A stretch of 53,843 nt of DNA. Source: CAZVFX01 sp964626565 (lineage in GTDB: Bacteria; Myxococcota_A; UBA9042; CAIXZC01). The position numbers and the translations under genes are program-made. Of the stretch, positions 17,801-27,200 are shown in pieces. Each line of letters starts with the position of its first letter. The stretch's first letter is position 1. Location of the stretch: NCBI GenBank assembly GCA_964626565.1, contig CAZVFX010000040.1, positions 1 through 53,843 of the forward strand. The letters are read 5' to 3'. The notes under the pieces were generated by a model that saw only the letters and a list, made by a program, of their open reading frames with translations, did no database searches and was not told where the DNA came from.

Positions 17801-18666
17801 GGGCAAGCGCCGAAGGGGCTGAACACCAGGCAGTCTTCTCCGCCGGTCTCCTCATCCACGTCGCCGTCGCAATCGTCGTCCGCTCCGTTGCACTCCTCCT
17901 GTTCCGGCACTTGGGCCGAGCAGTCGGACAGGCCCGCGGCGGTACACTCCCGTTGGCCGGGACACTGGCCCCAGTCGTTCTGAATGAAACAGTCAGTGGT
18001 TGCACCCGCGTCGATAGCCAGGTTGGAACAGGCGCATTGGCCATCCTCAAGCACGCACTGGAGTACGGTCGCTCCGGTCGCGTCTTCGACCTCCAGGCAC
18101 CCGAATCCTGCCGGGCAGTCCTGGTGCTCTTTGCAAAGTCCCCCACAGTAGCTTTCGCCATCTGCGTACAAAACGCAACTCTGCCCGGAGTCCGCGCCGT
18201 TGATGCTGCAGTCGGTATTGAGCAGGCAGGGACGGCACAGTTCGAGCATGGTGGGTACACATATGAAGACCTGGTCGGGCATGCTCGGCGTGTGCAGAGC
18301 GCAGCTCCAGCCGAAGGGGCATTCTTCTTCGCAGGCGCTGGTACATTGCAGGCCTTCGGCGGTCTGGATGCAATAGCCGTCGTTGCACTCGGACCCGTTG
18401 GCACACGGATAGCCCGGTTCGCCCGGCTCGGGAGGCCAGCCGCCGTCGGGCTCGACCAACTCTATCTTCCAATCGGCAGCGAGGTCCATTTCGAACCGAT
18501 CGGCCGTCTCGAAGCCGAGGTCATCCGGCCACGCCAAATCCAAACCAGCATCGGTTGCCATGTCCTGGCCCGCAATGTCGACAACGATCGCCTCGGGGTC
18601 GTTGGCGCCGCAGGCGGCAGTAGTAGCCAGGAGCATGGAAAATGCTAACGCCTTGAGCTTGTTCAT
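14839..18666 (-). CDS. Giant lipoprotein: conserved head, MopE and thrombospondin-3 Ca-binding stalk, fibrinogen-like tip
   Basis: 1275 residues. Signal peptide FSMLLATTAAC-GAN; GAGGGAGA ribosome binding site. The head (about 80-280) is homologous to that of the CDDGN giants: NDGYCIQ, ECPFGWSC, LCRPC, YCGGLC, CPAGFGC. The stalk mixes MopE units (CDGxDNDCDGxVDE) with thrombospondin type 3 units (DxDGDGVPDSADNC, DADGDSIPDGVDNC), both rich in Asp loops that bind Ca. From about residue 700 it repeats a roughly 40-residue unit, LGTTTCGLGVC-HTVQNCVGGI-QxC. The last 210 residues (from SCRAVLAAAPGSPSGLHNI) carry CDMEGGGWTLVYRG, the hallmark of fibrinogen-related/intelectin-like lectin domains. Sugar or acetyl-group binding at the surface is inferred. 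The upstream paralogue ends 19 bp away on the same strand. Confidence 0.9.
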   Translation of the reverse strand: MNKLKALAFSMLLATTAACGANDPEAIVVDIAGQDMATDAGLDLAWPDDLGFETADRFEMDLAADWKIELVEPDGGWPPEPGEPGYPCANGSECNDGYCIQTAEGLQCTSACEEECPFGWSCALHTPSMPDQVFICVPTMLELCRPCLLNTDCSINGADSGQSCVLYADGESYCGGLCKEHQDCPAGFGCLEVEDATGATVLQCVLEDGQCACSNLAIDAGATTDCFIQNDWGQCPGQRECTAAGLSDCSAQVPEQEECNGADDDCDGDVDEETGGEDCLVFSPFGACPGTQECVEGALACAGEEPVAEVCDGADNDCDGQVDEGFTDTDEDGEADCLTDDADGDGVPDSADNCSGVKNPGQEDFDLDNFGDVCDLDDDNDMASDTEDCAPKDPDTFPGAEEVCDGKDNNCNLVVDEGFNDQDLDGYKDCIDDDDDNDGTDDGLDCAPTDPLAHPGATEVCDGIDNDCDNSIDEGFNDNDLDGIADCLDDDTDGDGVADNADNCVAVPNQGQEDADSDGVGDACDPDADGDSIPDGVDNCIGVKNTLQVDVDGDGLGDLCDDDLDGDGVGNDDDNCPLVANADQADLDQDGLGDKCEADKDGDGVEDLLDCAPANAAVFPGAEEVCDGADNNCNNIVDEGFDDNDFDGLKDCTDPDDDNDGDPDDSDCASYDPAIHEGAGEECDGIDNDCDGDVDEDLGTTTCGLGVCTHTVQNCVGGIVQVCNAQEGVDLEKCDGVDNDCDGLVDEDLGTTTCGLGVCTHTVQNCVGGIPQPCDAEEGVGVEICDGLDNDCDGPVDEDLGSTTCGVGECLHTVNNCVGGIPQDCDEWEGVGVEICDGLDNDCDGEADQGLGTVACGVGECFHEVDYCVDGKVQWCNQFEGVEPESCDGLDNDCNGLVDEGFGEMFCGLGECAHSVPTCEGGELQVCDPKEGAVAEACDGLDNDCDGDVDEDLGATTTCGLGICEHTVENCVGGIPQICDAKEGSSVEECDGLDNDCNGDIDDGFPDFDDDGADDCQDDDDDNDGDPDLTDCAPLNPDIANGAAEVCFNDVDDDCNAGTPDQCDLQSCRAVLAAAPGSPSGLHNIDPDGMDGPLDPVQVYCDMEGGGWTLVYRGTNSAGTNESPIVDTGDAIGETPFTPSTMGHHKLSDAAINAIRSGAVANDLKFMVFIEGQPSGTAWHPSACTLQSDGDLAPSHICNKSTTSGPNAGDLIASGHHGSLTRWYNDASLGYLWGAVGTHIGPMPGGLAHSLPPTYCTWYDSRVCPKDSSIEIWVY
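16461..16540. repeat. 80-bp near-identical block shared with 20305-20384
   Basis: Copy 1 of an 80-bp stretch repeated at 20305-20384 with only three mismatches by eye, inside the stalk-coding parts of the two tandem giants. It encodes the region around VQVCNAQEGVDLEKCDG in both proteins. Nearby repeat units are clearly more diverged, pointing to recent exchange. Confidence 0.8.
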
Positions 18667-18685
18667 CGAATCTCCCTCAAAAGGA

Positions 18686-21600
18686 CTATCGAATACCCAC
18701 AGTCATGGTTTTATAACTCACGTTGGTGTGGCCGGGCTGGTTGAAAGAAACCCCGTTGTAGCTGCCTCCGTCGTCGCCATCGGTGCGGAAATAGACTGTG
18801 CTGGTGTCGCCGCACCAACTGTTGCACTGCTTCCAACAGCCGCCCGTTTGGCCGGTGATCATCAGTCCCACCCACATCCAAGCCTCGTCGCACACGTTGA
18901 GCTGGTACTTGTAACTGTTGGGAGCCACACCGTGGCCGGTCCAGTGCCCCAACTCTTCTCCGGACGAGAAGTAGCCGGAATCCTCGGTGGTGAACTTGCC
19001 TCCCGAATCCCGGGAGAACCAGGCCTGCTGGCCGTTGTCGTGGTTGGTGTAGAGCACGTTATCGAACGGCACGTTGCGGCAATCGGTGCGGTAGCCGGGA
19101 GCGCCGTACGGTGTGGCCGGATTGTAGACCACCTGGGTCTTGATGTGGACCATGGAATCCCTCTCCGTGTAGCACATGGTCCAACCGCCGCCGAAACTGT
19201 CCATATCGCAGAATGCCTTGAACCCGGGCAGGCCGCCGTCTCCGTCCGGGTCGATGACGTACACGCCGCTGGGGAAGTCCGGGAATTTCTCAGACAAATC
19301 CAGGCAACTCTTGATCAGGCACTCCGGACCGCCGTCCACCGCCCCGTCGCAGTCGTCGTCGACCTCGTTAAAGCAGATTTCGTCGGCCAGGTTGGATACG
19401 TCCGGGTTCAGCGGGTCGCAGTCGGTGTCGTCCGGGTCGAGGTCGCCGTCGTCGTCTTCGTCAACACAGTCCACCTCTCCATCCAGGTCGGTGTCCGGGA
19501 AACCGTTGTCGTTTTCGCCGTCACAGTCGTTGTCAACTCCGTCGCATTCTTCGAGTTGAGAGCCTTCCATGGGATCGCAGACCTGAGGTGTGCCACCGAC
19601 GCATCCGGCCACGGAATGGAGGCACGCGCCCAGGCCGCAAGTCTGGGGAGGAATCTCTTCGTCTATGGAACCGTCGCAGTCGTTGTCCTCGCCGTCGCAC
19701 ACTTCGTCGCCGGCAACGTCCAACGGCTCACAGATCTGGGGTTCCCCTTCCACGCAACCGGGCACCGAGTTGGAGCATTTTCCCAGGCCGCACGAGAGAA
19801 TGCCCAGGTCCTCGTCAACCAGGCTGTCGCAGTCGTTGTCCTTCCCGTCGCATTCTTCCAGGGCCGCCCCTTCCAGCGGGTTGCACAGTTGTGGCACCCC
19901 GGCCTTGCAGTTCGGGACTTCGTGCATGCACTCTCCCATCCCGCAGGTTGTCGATCCCAACCCCTCGTCTACTTCCCCATCGCAATCGTTGTCCAGATTG
20001 TCGCAGCTCTCCGGAAACGCCCCTTCCAACGGGTCGCACCATTTCTGAATGCCGCCCACGCAGTTTTCCACCGTGTGCTCGCACAGCCCCAGGCCGCAGG
20101 TGGTGGTGCCCAGGCCCTCGTCGATGATGGCGTCACAGTCATTATCCTTCCCGTCGCATTCTTCCACACCAACACCCTCCGACTCATCGCAGACCTGCGC
20201 AATACCACCGACGCAATTCTGGACGGTGTGGAGGCATTCTCCCAGGCCGCAGGTGGTGGTCCCCATGTCTTCGTCGACGAGGCCGTCGCAGTCGTTGTCC
20301 ATCCCGTCACATTTTTCGAGATCAACACCCTCTTGTGCATTGCAGACCTGGACAATACCACCGACGCAATTCTGGACGGTGTGGAGGCATTGGCCCAGGC
20401 CGCAGGCGGTGGTCCCGAGGTCTTCGTCAACGGAGCCGTCACAGTTGTTGTCGAGCCCGTCACATGTTTCCACCGCGTCGGGGTTCACCGAGGCATTCAG
20501 AGGTTCACAATCTACCTCGTCGGCAAAGCCGTCGTTGTCATCATCGAGGTCCACGCAGTCCTTTAATAGATCGAAGTCGTTGTCGTAAAAACCCTCGTCG
20601 ATGAGGAAGTTGCAGTCGTTGTCTACGCCGTCGCAAACCTCCTCCTTGCCCGGGGCAATGGAAGGATCGCCGGGTGCGCAGTCCAACCCGTCAGGTACGC
20701 CGTCTCCGTCCAGGTCGTCCTCGCACGCGTCGCCGACGCCGTCGCCGTCGCTGTCTTCCTGCCCGCCGTTGGCAACGAGGGGGCAGTTGTCGTCCGCGTT
20801 CACGGCGCCGTCACCGTCCAGGTCGTCGTCGCACTTGTCGCCCAGACCGTCGCCATCGGTGTCCACCTGCTGGCTGTTCTTCAAGCCAACACAGTTGTCC
20901 ACCGCGTCGGGTATGCCGTCGCCGTCGGCATCCTCGTCGCAAGCGTCCCCCAGGCCGTCTCCGTCGGCATCCTCCTGCGCCTCGTTGGGCACGCCGGCAC
21001 AATTGTCATCTCCGTCCGCCACACCATCACCGTCGGTGTCGTCGTCCACGCAATCGGGAGTGCCGTCCCCGTCCAGATCGGGAAACTCCTCATCGATTGC
21101 GGAATCACAGTCGTTGTCTTTGCCGTCGCATTCTTCAACCGCTCCGTCATAGACATCCGGGTCAAGTGGCGCGCAGTCGGAGTCGTCCGGGTCCCCGTCG
21201 TTGTCGTCGTCATCGTCGACGCAGTCCTTCCAGCCGTCGGCGTCGGTATCGGTGAAGGCCTCGTCTACGATGTAGTTGCAGTTGTTGTCCTGGCCGTCAC
21301 ACGTTTCCTCTGCTTCGGGGAAGATCTCGCTGTTAAGGGGGGCGCAATCTTCGCCATCGGGAGACAGGTCGTTGTCGTCATCCCCGTCGCAGACATTCCC
21401 CTGCGCGTCGAAGTCGGTGTTTTTCTGCTCCGGATTGAACTTGGAAGGGCAGTTGTCCAGACCGTCCACAACTCCGTCGCCGTCTTTGTCGCTTTCGAGG
21501 CAATCGGCGGTTCCGTCGCCATCGGTATCCTCGAAACCTTCGTCGATGGTTCCGTCGCAGTCGTTGTCTTCGCCGTCGCAGCTCTCCGGCGCGGGCTCAG

Positions 21601-22507
21601 GCCCGTCGCAAGACTGGATCCCGGCGTCGCATTTCTCGATTCCGGGGCAGGCGCCGTGCTCGTTCTCGACCACGCAGTCCGCGCCCGACAGTCCTTCGTC
21701 CTCGTCCCCGTCGCAATCGTCGTCCAGGGTGTTGCACACCTCGGCAGTGGGAACCGCGGCGTTGCACGGGGTGAGCCCTTCAGCACTGCAATACCTCGTC
21801 CCCTCGCACACACCCCACTCATTTTCCACGTAGCACCCAGTTTCTGCTCCGTCATCCACGTACCACTGAGAACAGGGGCACTCTCCATCTGTCCTGACGC
21901 ATTGGAAAGCAGCCTCGCCGCCCACAGTCGTCACCTTCTGGCACTCATAATCCGGAGGACAGTCAGGGCCATCGGGTTCGCACTCTCCCCCACAGAAGTT
22001 TCCACCCTCGCCGAGTGCGAGGCACGCTTCTCCCGCGTCGATACCGTTGGTCCAGCAATCGGTGTTGGCCTCGCATGGTCGGCACAGGTGAATCATGGTC
22101 GGCACACATAAATAGATCTGATCCGGCAGACTCGGAAGGTGTAAGAAACAACCCCAGCCAAAGGGGCATTCTTCGGTGCACGTCTGGGTGCACAAACTAC
22201 CGTCTGCGGTCTGGATGCAATAGCCGTCGTTGCATTCGTCTCCGGAGGTGCACGGATAGCCGGCTTCGCCTGGTGCGGGTGAATTGCCCATGTCGGCCGT
22301 CTCGACGTCAGCCCACAATTCCCACAGGATCAGGTCCTCTTCTCCACCGGAGATGTCCGGGTCGGTTGACGGCACATCGGGCTGGGTGTGAATGTCCTCT
22401 TCACCCGGAGTGTCCGGTATCATGTCAGGTTCCAGGAGGTCGGTGGTCTCGGTGCCGCAGGCGACCAGCCAGGCTGCGCAGATAAACGGCAGTACAAAAT
22501 GTCTCAT
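18686..22507 (-). CDS. Giant lipoprotein, tandem paralogue with MopE/TSP3 stalk and fibrinogen-like tip
   Basis: 1273 residues with signal peptide VLPFICAAWLVAC-GTE and a GAGGGC ribosome binding site. Same plan as its downstream neighbour: head with NDGYCIQ, ECPFGWGC, LCRPC, FCGGEC; MopE and TSP3 units (DGDGVVDGLDNC, DADGDGIPDAVDNC); then CGLG-C-HTVQNCVGGI repeats. The tip (last 210 residues, from SCLDLSEKFPDFPSGVYVI) has CDMDSFGGGWTMCY and a Cys/Trp-rich end with WKQCNSWCGD. The tip is alignable to the neighbour only around the GGGW core, so its ligand may differ. Probably first gene of a two-gene transcript. Over 7.6 kb of coding sequence goes to this pair. Confidence 0.9.
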   Translation of the reverse strand: MRHFVLPFICAAWLVACGTETTDLLEPDMIPDTPGEEDIHTQPDVPSTDPDISGGEEDLILWELWADVETADMGNSPAPGEAGYPCTSGDECNDGYCIQTADGSLCTQTCTEECPFGWGCFLHLPSLPDQIYLCVPTMIHLCRPCEANTDCWTNGIDAGEACLALGEGGNFCGGECEPDGPDCPPDYECQKVTTVGGEAAFQCVRTDGECPCSQWYVDDGAETGCYVENEWGVCEGTRYCSAEGLTPCNAAVPTAEVCNTLDDDCDGDEDEGLSGADCVVENEHGACPGIEKCDAGIQSCDGPEPAPESCDGEDNDCDGTIDEGFEDTDGDGTADCLESDKDGDGVVDGLDNCPSKFNPEQKNTDFDAQGNVCDGDDDNDLSPDGEDCAPLNSEIFPEAEETCDGQDNNCNYIVDEAFTDTDADGWKDCVDDDDDNDGDPDDSDCAPLDPDVYDGAVEECDGKDNDCDSAIDEEFPDLDGDGTPDCVDDDTDGDGVADGDDNCAGVPNEAQEDADGDGLGDACDEDADGDGIPDAVDNCVGLKNSQQVDTDGDGLGDKCDDDLDGDGAVNADDNCPLVANGGQEDSDGDGVGDACEDDLDGDGVPDGLDCAPGDPSIAPGKEEVCDGVDNDCNFLIDEGFYDNDFDLLKDCVDLDDDNDGFADEVDCEPLNASVNPDAVETCDGLDNNCDGSVDEDLGTTACGLGQCLHTVQNCVGGIVQVCNAQEGVDLEKCDGMDNDCDGLVDEDMGTTTCGLGECLHTVQNCVGGIAQVCDESEGVGVEECDGKDNDCDAIIDEGLGTTTCGLGLCEHTVENCVGGIQKWCDPLEGAFPESCDNLDNDCDGEVDEGLGSTTCGMGECMHEVPNCKAGVPQLCNPLEGAALEECDGKDNDCDSLVDEDLGILSCGLGKCSNSVPGCVEGEPQICEPLDVAGDEVCDGEDNDCDGSIDEEIPPQTCGLGACLHSVAGCVGGTPQVCDPMEGSQLEECDGVDNDCDGENDNGFPDTDLDGEVDCVDEDDDGDLDPDDTDCDPLNPDVSNLADEICFNEVDDDCDGAVDGGPECLIKSCLDLSEKFPDFPSGVYVIDPDGDGGLPGFKAFCDMDSFGGGWTMCYTERDSMVHIKTQVVYNPATPYGAPGYRTDCRNVPFDNVLYTNHDNGQQAWFSRDSGGKFTTEDSGYFSSGEELGHWTGHGVAPNSYKYQLNVCDEAWMWVGLMITGQTGGCWKQCNSWCGDTSTVYFRTDGDDGGSYNGVSFNQPGHTNVSYKTMTVGIR
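20305..20384. repeat. 80-bp near-identical block shared with 16461-16540
   Basis: Copy 2 of the block described at 16461-16540. The match begins at cgtcRcatttttcgag and ends at ctggacggtgtgg. Confidence 0.8.
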
Positions 22508-22661
22508 GTTATGCCCTCAGTCACTTCTTCCTGTCCTGCAGTGTACCACACGGGCGAGGTGAAGGCGGAGTGAAATTCCTCGTGGGTTTGGAGTTCGTCG
22601 GCTACACGACCTCGGGCAGCGTGCTTAGCTTTTCCTGCAGCGGATGGCCACGGAGGAGAAC

Positions 22662-24296
22662 ATGAGCGAAACTGATCCAACCGTTCCCAGGCCTGATAAT
22701 GAGCCGGTTCTGGACTACGCACCTGGTTCACCGGAGAGGTCCGAATTGATGCAGTGCATTGCTGATCTGCCGAGTCGGGCCGAGGAGGTTCCGGCGATGA
22801 TCGGCGGCTGCGAAACACGAACCGGGGACCTGGTCCCCATCCGTTGCCCTCACGACCACGAAGCCCAACTGGGAAGCTACCACCGGGCGCCGGCAGCCTT
22901 GGTGGAGAGAGCCGTGGCCGCGGCCGCATCAGCCTGGCCGGCCTGGTCGTCGCGGTCATGGGAGGAGCGGGCAGACGTGTTCTTGAGGGCTGCGGAGTTG
23001 CTGAGCGGTCCTTACCGCCAGCGGCTCAACGCCGCTACCATTGTGGGTCAATCGAAGAGTGTGCACCAGGCCGAGATCGATGCGGCTTGTGAGTTGGTGG
23101 ATTTCTGGCGGTTCAATGCACATTTCCTGGCTGAACTGGTGGAACGTCAGCCGGGCAATCCCGACCCGTCGGAGCGGAACTCTATCGAGTACCGCGGTCT
23201 CGAGGGTTTCGTCCTGGCGGCCACGCCGTTCAACTTCACCTCAATCGCGGGCAACCTGGCTACCGCCCCGGCCCTCATGGGATCGAGCGTAATTTGGAAG
23301 CCGGCGTCGTCGGCAGTTCTCTCTGCGCATGTCATTATGGAGTTGCTGAAGGAAGCGGGCCTTCCCGACGGCGTAATCAACATGCTGCCGGGAAGGGGCC
23401 GGGAGTTGGGAGAGGCGTTGGTGCGGCAACCTGACCTGGCCGGCATCAATTTCACCGGCTCCACCGAGACTTTCAGGCAATTGTGGGGGCAGGTCGGGTG
23501 TAACATCTCCAACTATCGTAGCTTCCCGCGCCTGGTGGGCGAAACCGGCGGCAAGGACTTCGTCTTTGTGCATCCTTCCGCCGATCTTGCAGCTTGCGCC
23601 GCGGGCACGGTGCGAGGTGCGTTCGAGTACCAGGGGCAGAAGTGTTCCGCGGCCAGCCGGCTATATGTCCCGCGTAGTGTCTGGCCCGAGTTGAGAGACC
23701 GCATCATCGGGCTCATGGGGACCATCTCCATGGGCGATCCGGCAGACTTTTCCAACTTCATGGGAGCAGTCATCGACGAGGCCGCGTTCAACAGTATTTC
23801 AGGCTATATTGACTATGCCCGTGCCGACGAGGACTCTCAGATCCTGGCCGGCGGAGAATATGACTCTGCCCGGGGGTGGTTCATCTCTCCGACCCTGGTG
23901 GAAACCTCCGACCCCCACAGTCGGCTGATGACTGAAGAGATCTTCGGTCCTGTGCTCACTGCGTGGGTTTACGACGACGACAAGCTTGCCGAGGCCTTGC
24001 GACTGGTGGATTCAGCAACCCCCTACGCTTTGACGGGCGCTGTGTTCGCCACCGACCGGAAAGCAGTCGCCGCGATGTCGGCGGACCTGAAGTATGCCGC
24101 GGGCAATTTCTACATCAACGACAAGCCAACCGGAGCCGTGGTCGGCCGTCAGCCGTTCGGCGGGGGAAGGGCGTCAGGCACCAACGACAAGGCCGGCACC
24201 ATGCTCTACCTCGCCCGCTGGGCCACTCCTCGCACCATCAAGGAGAATCTCACCCCGCCCACCCAGATCGACTATCCGCACATGCATCAATCCTGA
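22662..24296 (+). CDS. pruA: L-glutamate gamma-semialdehyde (1-pyrroline-5-carboxylate) dehydrogenase
   Basis: 544 residues from ATG 22662, preceded by GGAGGAG; an earlier ATG at 22644 has no ribosome binding site. Aldehyde dehydrogenase superfamily with catalytic Cys about residue 328 (GQKCSAASRLYVP), general base Glu about 294 (LVGETGGKD), TPFNFTSIAGN in the NAD-binding fold and the family end motif PFGGGRASGTNDKAG. SGTNDKAG and the single-domain length fit the ALDH4A1-like P5C dehydrogenase group rather than the large bifunctional PutA. It oxidises glutamate semialdehyde to glutamate with NAD in proline catabolism. No proline dehydrogenase gene is adjacent. Cytoplasmic. Its end overlaps the convergent giant gene by 10 bp. 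Confidence 0.9.
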   Translation: MSETDPTVPRPDNEPVLDYAPGSPERSELMQCIADLPSRAEEVPAMIGGCETRTGDLVPIRCPHDHEAQLGSYHRAPAALVERAVAAAASAWPAWSSRSWEERADVFLRAAELLSGPYRQRLNAATIVGQSKSVHQAEIDAACELVDFWRFNAHFLAELVERQPGNPDPSERNSIEYRGLEGFVLAATPFNFTSIAGNLATAPALMGSSVIWKPASSAVLSAHVIMELLKEAGLPDGVINMLPGRGRELGEALVRQPDLAGINFTGSTETFRQLWGQVGCNISNYRSFPRLVGETGGKDFVFVHPSADLAACAAGTVRGAFEYQGQKCSAASRLYVPRSVWPELRDRIIGLMGTISMGDPADFSNFMGAVIDEAAFNSISGYIDYARADEDSQILAGGEYDSARGWFISPTLVETSDPHSRLMTEEIFGPVLTAWVYDDDKLAEALRLVDSATPYALTGAVFATDRKAVAAMSADLKYAAGNFYINDKPTGAVVGRQPFGGGRASGTNDKAGTMLYLARWATPRTIKENLTPPTQIDYPHMHQS

Positions 24297-27200
24297 ATAC
24301 ATCCCTGCATGTTCCAGGAACCGCACAGGTCGAGATTGTCGCCGCAGCTACAGGGGGTGTGGGCGCTGTAGTAATTGCCGGCCACGGTGGAGTAGTTGTA
24401 TTGGGGGCAGTGCAGCTCCTTGGAGCCGTTGACCCAGACGTAGATGTGGTACTTGTCGCACGAATCGCAGTTGGATCCTGTGCCCTGGCCGTTCTTGGTG
24501 CACACTATGTTGCCGGTGTAGCCGCCGACGTGGTGCCAGCCTTTGGCCTGGCAGTGGGCGATGGCCACCTGCGAGCACGATTGCGGTGGGCTTGAGCAGT
24601 CGTTTTTGCAGCCGTCGTTGTTGTTGTCGTTGCCGTCGTCGCACGACTCCCCGGCTTCCACCACTCCGTTGCCGCAGCAGGGAGTAATGGGCGCGTACGC
24701 ACAGCCCACGTCCGGGTTGCACGTGTTGGTGGTGCACTTGTCGTTGTCGTCACAGGTGATCACGTCACCGTCGCATTGGCCGCCTCCGCACACGTCGTTG
24801 TCGGTGCAAGCGTTGCCGTCATCGCAGCCGGCGGTGTTGTGTTCGAAAAGGCAGCCCTGTAACGGTACGCACGAGTCATCGGTACACCCGTTTTCATCGT
24901 CACAGACCATGGGCTCGCCCGGTGCGCAAATCCCAGCCGCACAGCCATCGCCGACGGTACACGGATCGCCGTCGTCGCAGGCAAACGAGTTATCAACGTG
25001 TACGCATCCTTCCGTCAGGTCGCACAGGTCGGTGGTGCACAGGTTTTCGTCGTCGCAATTCAGAAGGTCTGTCCCCATGCAGGCTCCCCCGGCGCAGGCG
25101 TCGGTCTGGGTGCACGCATTACCGTCATCACAGGGTATTGCGTTGGCGGCAAAAACACAGCCTGAGTCCGGGTCGCAGGAGTCGTCGGTACACGGATTCC
25201 CGTCGGTGCAGTTGAGGAGACCCGTGCCTCCGCATACCCCGTCAGAACAAACGTCGTCGGTGGTGCACGTATCGCCGTCGTTACAGGGAAGGGTGTTGGT
25301 GCTGAAGATGCAACCTTCGTCGGGGTCGCACGAATCGGTAGTGCAGATGTTGCCATCGTCGCAGGTAACGGGGTCTGTCCCCACGCAGGCGCCGTCGGCG
25401 CAAGCGTCAATCGTAGTGCACTCACTGCCGTCATCGCAAGGAAGGGTGTTGGGCTGGAACTGACATCCAACCGCGGGAGCGCACGAGTCGTCGGTGCACA
25501 GGTTGTTGTCGTCACACGCCAGCTCCCCGCCCGATACGCACTCCCCCAGTTTGCATTGGTCGTTCGTAGTGCAGACGCTGCCGTCATCGCAAGGAAGGGT
25601 GTTGGTGTAAAAGATGCAGCCTTCCAGCGGGTCGCATTCGTCGTCGGTGCACAGGTTTGCATCGTCGCACAACAGGATCTCGTCGTAGATGCACGCGGTG
25701 TCTTCACAATGATCGCCGGTGGTGCACTCGTTGCCGTCGTCGCAAACAACTGCGTTGGCCGTATGGATGCACTGGCCCAGCGGTCCGCACTGGTCGTCGG
25801 TACAGGGGTTGCCGTCGTCGCAGTCCACCGCGCCGCCACCGACGCATTCGCCGTTGATGCACTGGTCGCCGTCGGTGCAAGCGTCGCCGTCATCGCAGGG
25901 ACCGGCGACGATGACGTGTTGGCAGCCGACAGCCGGCAGGCAACTGTCTTCCGTGCACGGGTTCTCGTCGTCACACTGGACACCTTCCGCAAACACGCAC
26001 TTGCCTTCTTCGCAGTGGTCTCCCGCAGTGCACGCATTGTTATCGCTGCACCAACCCGAATTCGGGCTATGCACGCACCCGACGCCCGGGTCGCACGCAT
26101 CATCGGTGCATTCGTTGCCGTCGTCGCACTCAAGAGAATCCGTCCCCGCGCATTGTCCATCAAGGCAGACATCCCCGGTGGTGCACACGTCGCCATCGTC
26201 GCAGACGTTCAAATTGTTCTCGTAGACGCACCCGGAGTCGGGGGAGCAACTGTCACTGGTGCACGGGTTGCCGTCGTTGCAAACCGAGGCAACCCCTGAT
26301 TCGCAGGCTCCCGCGATACACTGGTCCCCCACGGTGCACTGGTTACCGTCATCACAGGCGAACCCTTCGTGATCCGGGATGAAGGAGCATTCCCCGGTCT
26401 CAGGGTCGCAGGCCGGGGCGAGGCAGATCGCGTTGGGGCCTTCGTCCGGGTCAGCGCAGAGGACAACCGAATCGGGGAGGATTGCGCAGGAGTAGGGAAG
26501 CTCGCTCTGGTCGCAGTACAAGGTGCCGTTGCAGACGTCCCCGTCCTCGAGGCCCTCGCAATCTTCGTCGGTCATGCAGTCACACTCTACCTTGAAGCCG
26601 GCGCACTCGCCCTCCTTGCAGCTATCCCCGACGGTGCACGGATCCCCGTCATCGCACTCCAGGGAGTTGTACTCCACGGTGCAGCCGCCCAGGCCGTCGC
26701 ACACGTCGTCGGTGCACGGGTTGTCATCGTCACAAGCTATGGGCAGTCCCACGCATTCACCCGCATCGCAGTGGTCTCCTACCGTGCACGAATCTCCGTC
26801 GATGCATTCCCCCTCGGACTTGGCGATGTGCTCGCACCCCTCTTCCCCTTTGCAGGAATCTTCGGTGCAATCGTTGCCGTCATCGCAGATGTTCTCGTAT
26901 TCTCCTTCAATCAAAGCCGGTTCGTCCACCTCCCCGTCACAGTCGTCATCTTCCCCGTTGCAGGATTCAGTTGCCGGAACCGCGGCATCGCATTCCGACA
27001 AGCCGGTTTCCGCGCATACGCGCATGCCTTGGCAGATGCCTGCCTCGTTGATGTTCTCGCAAGGAGTCCACAATCCAAGGGCGATGGAAGTGTCGGTGCA
27101 GGGGCACCCGCCCGCGTCGTTGACACATTGTTTGAGCTCAACACCATCCACCGTAATGACGTCCGTGCATGAGAACCCCCAAGGACATTTTTCACCTCCC

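Noticed and set aside
17131..18648. A 505-codon rightward open frame antisense to the giant at 14839-18666 (also 31178-32968, 18560-20566 and 9803-11035 on the opposite strand of other giants)
   Set aside because: GAC/GAT-rich Cys repeats read backwards give Val/Ala-rich open frames with no stops. These have no ribosome binding site, no signal and a composition set by the sense codons, so they are shadows.
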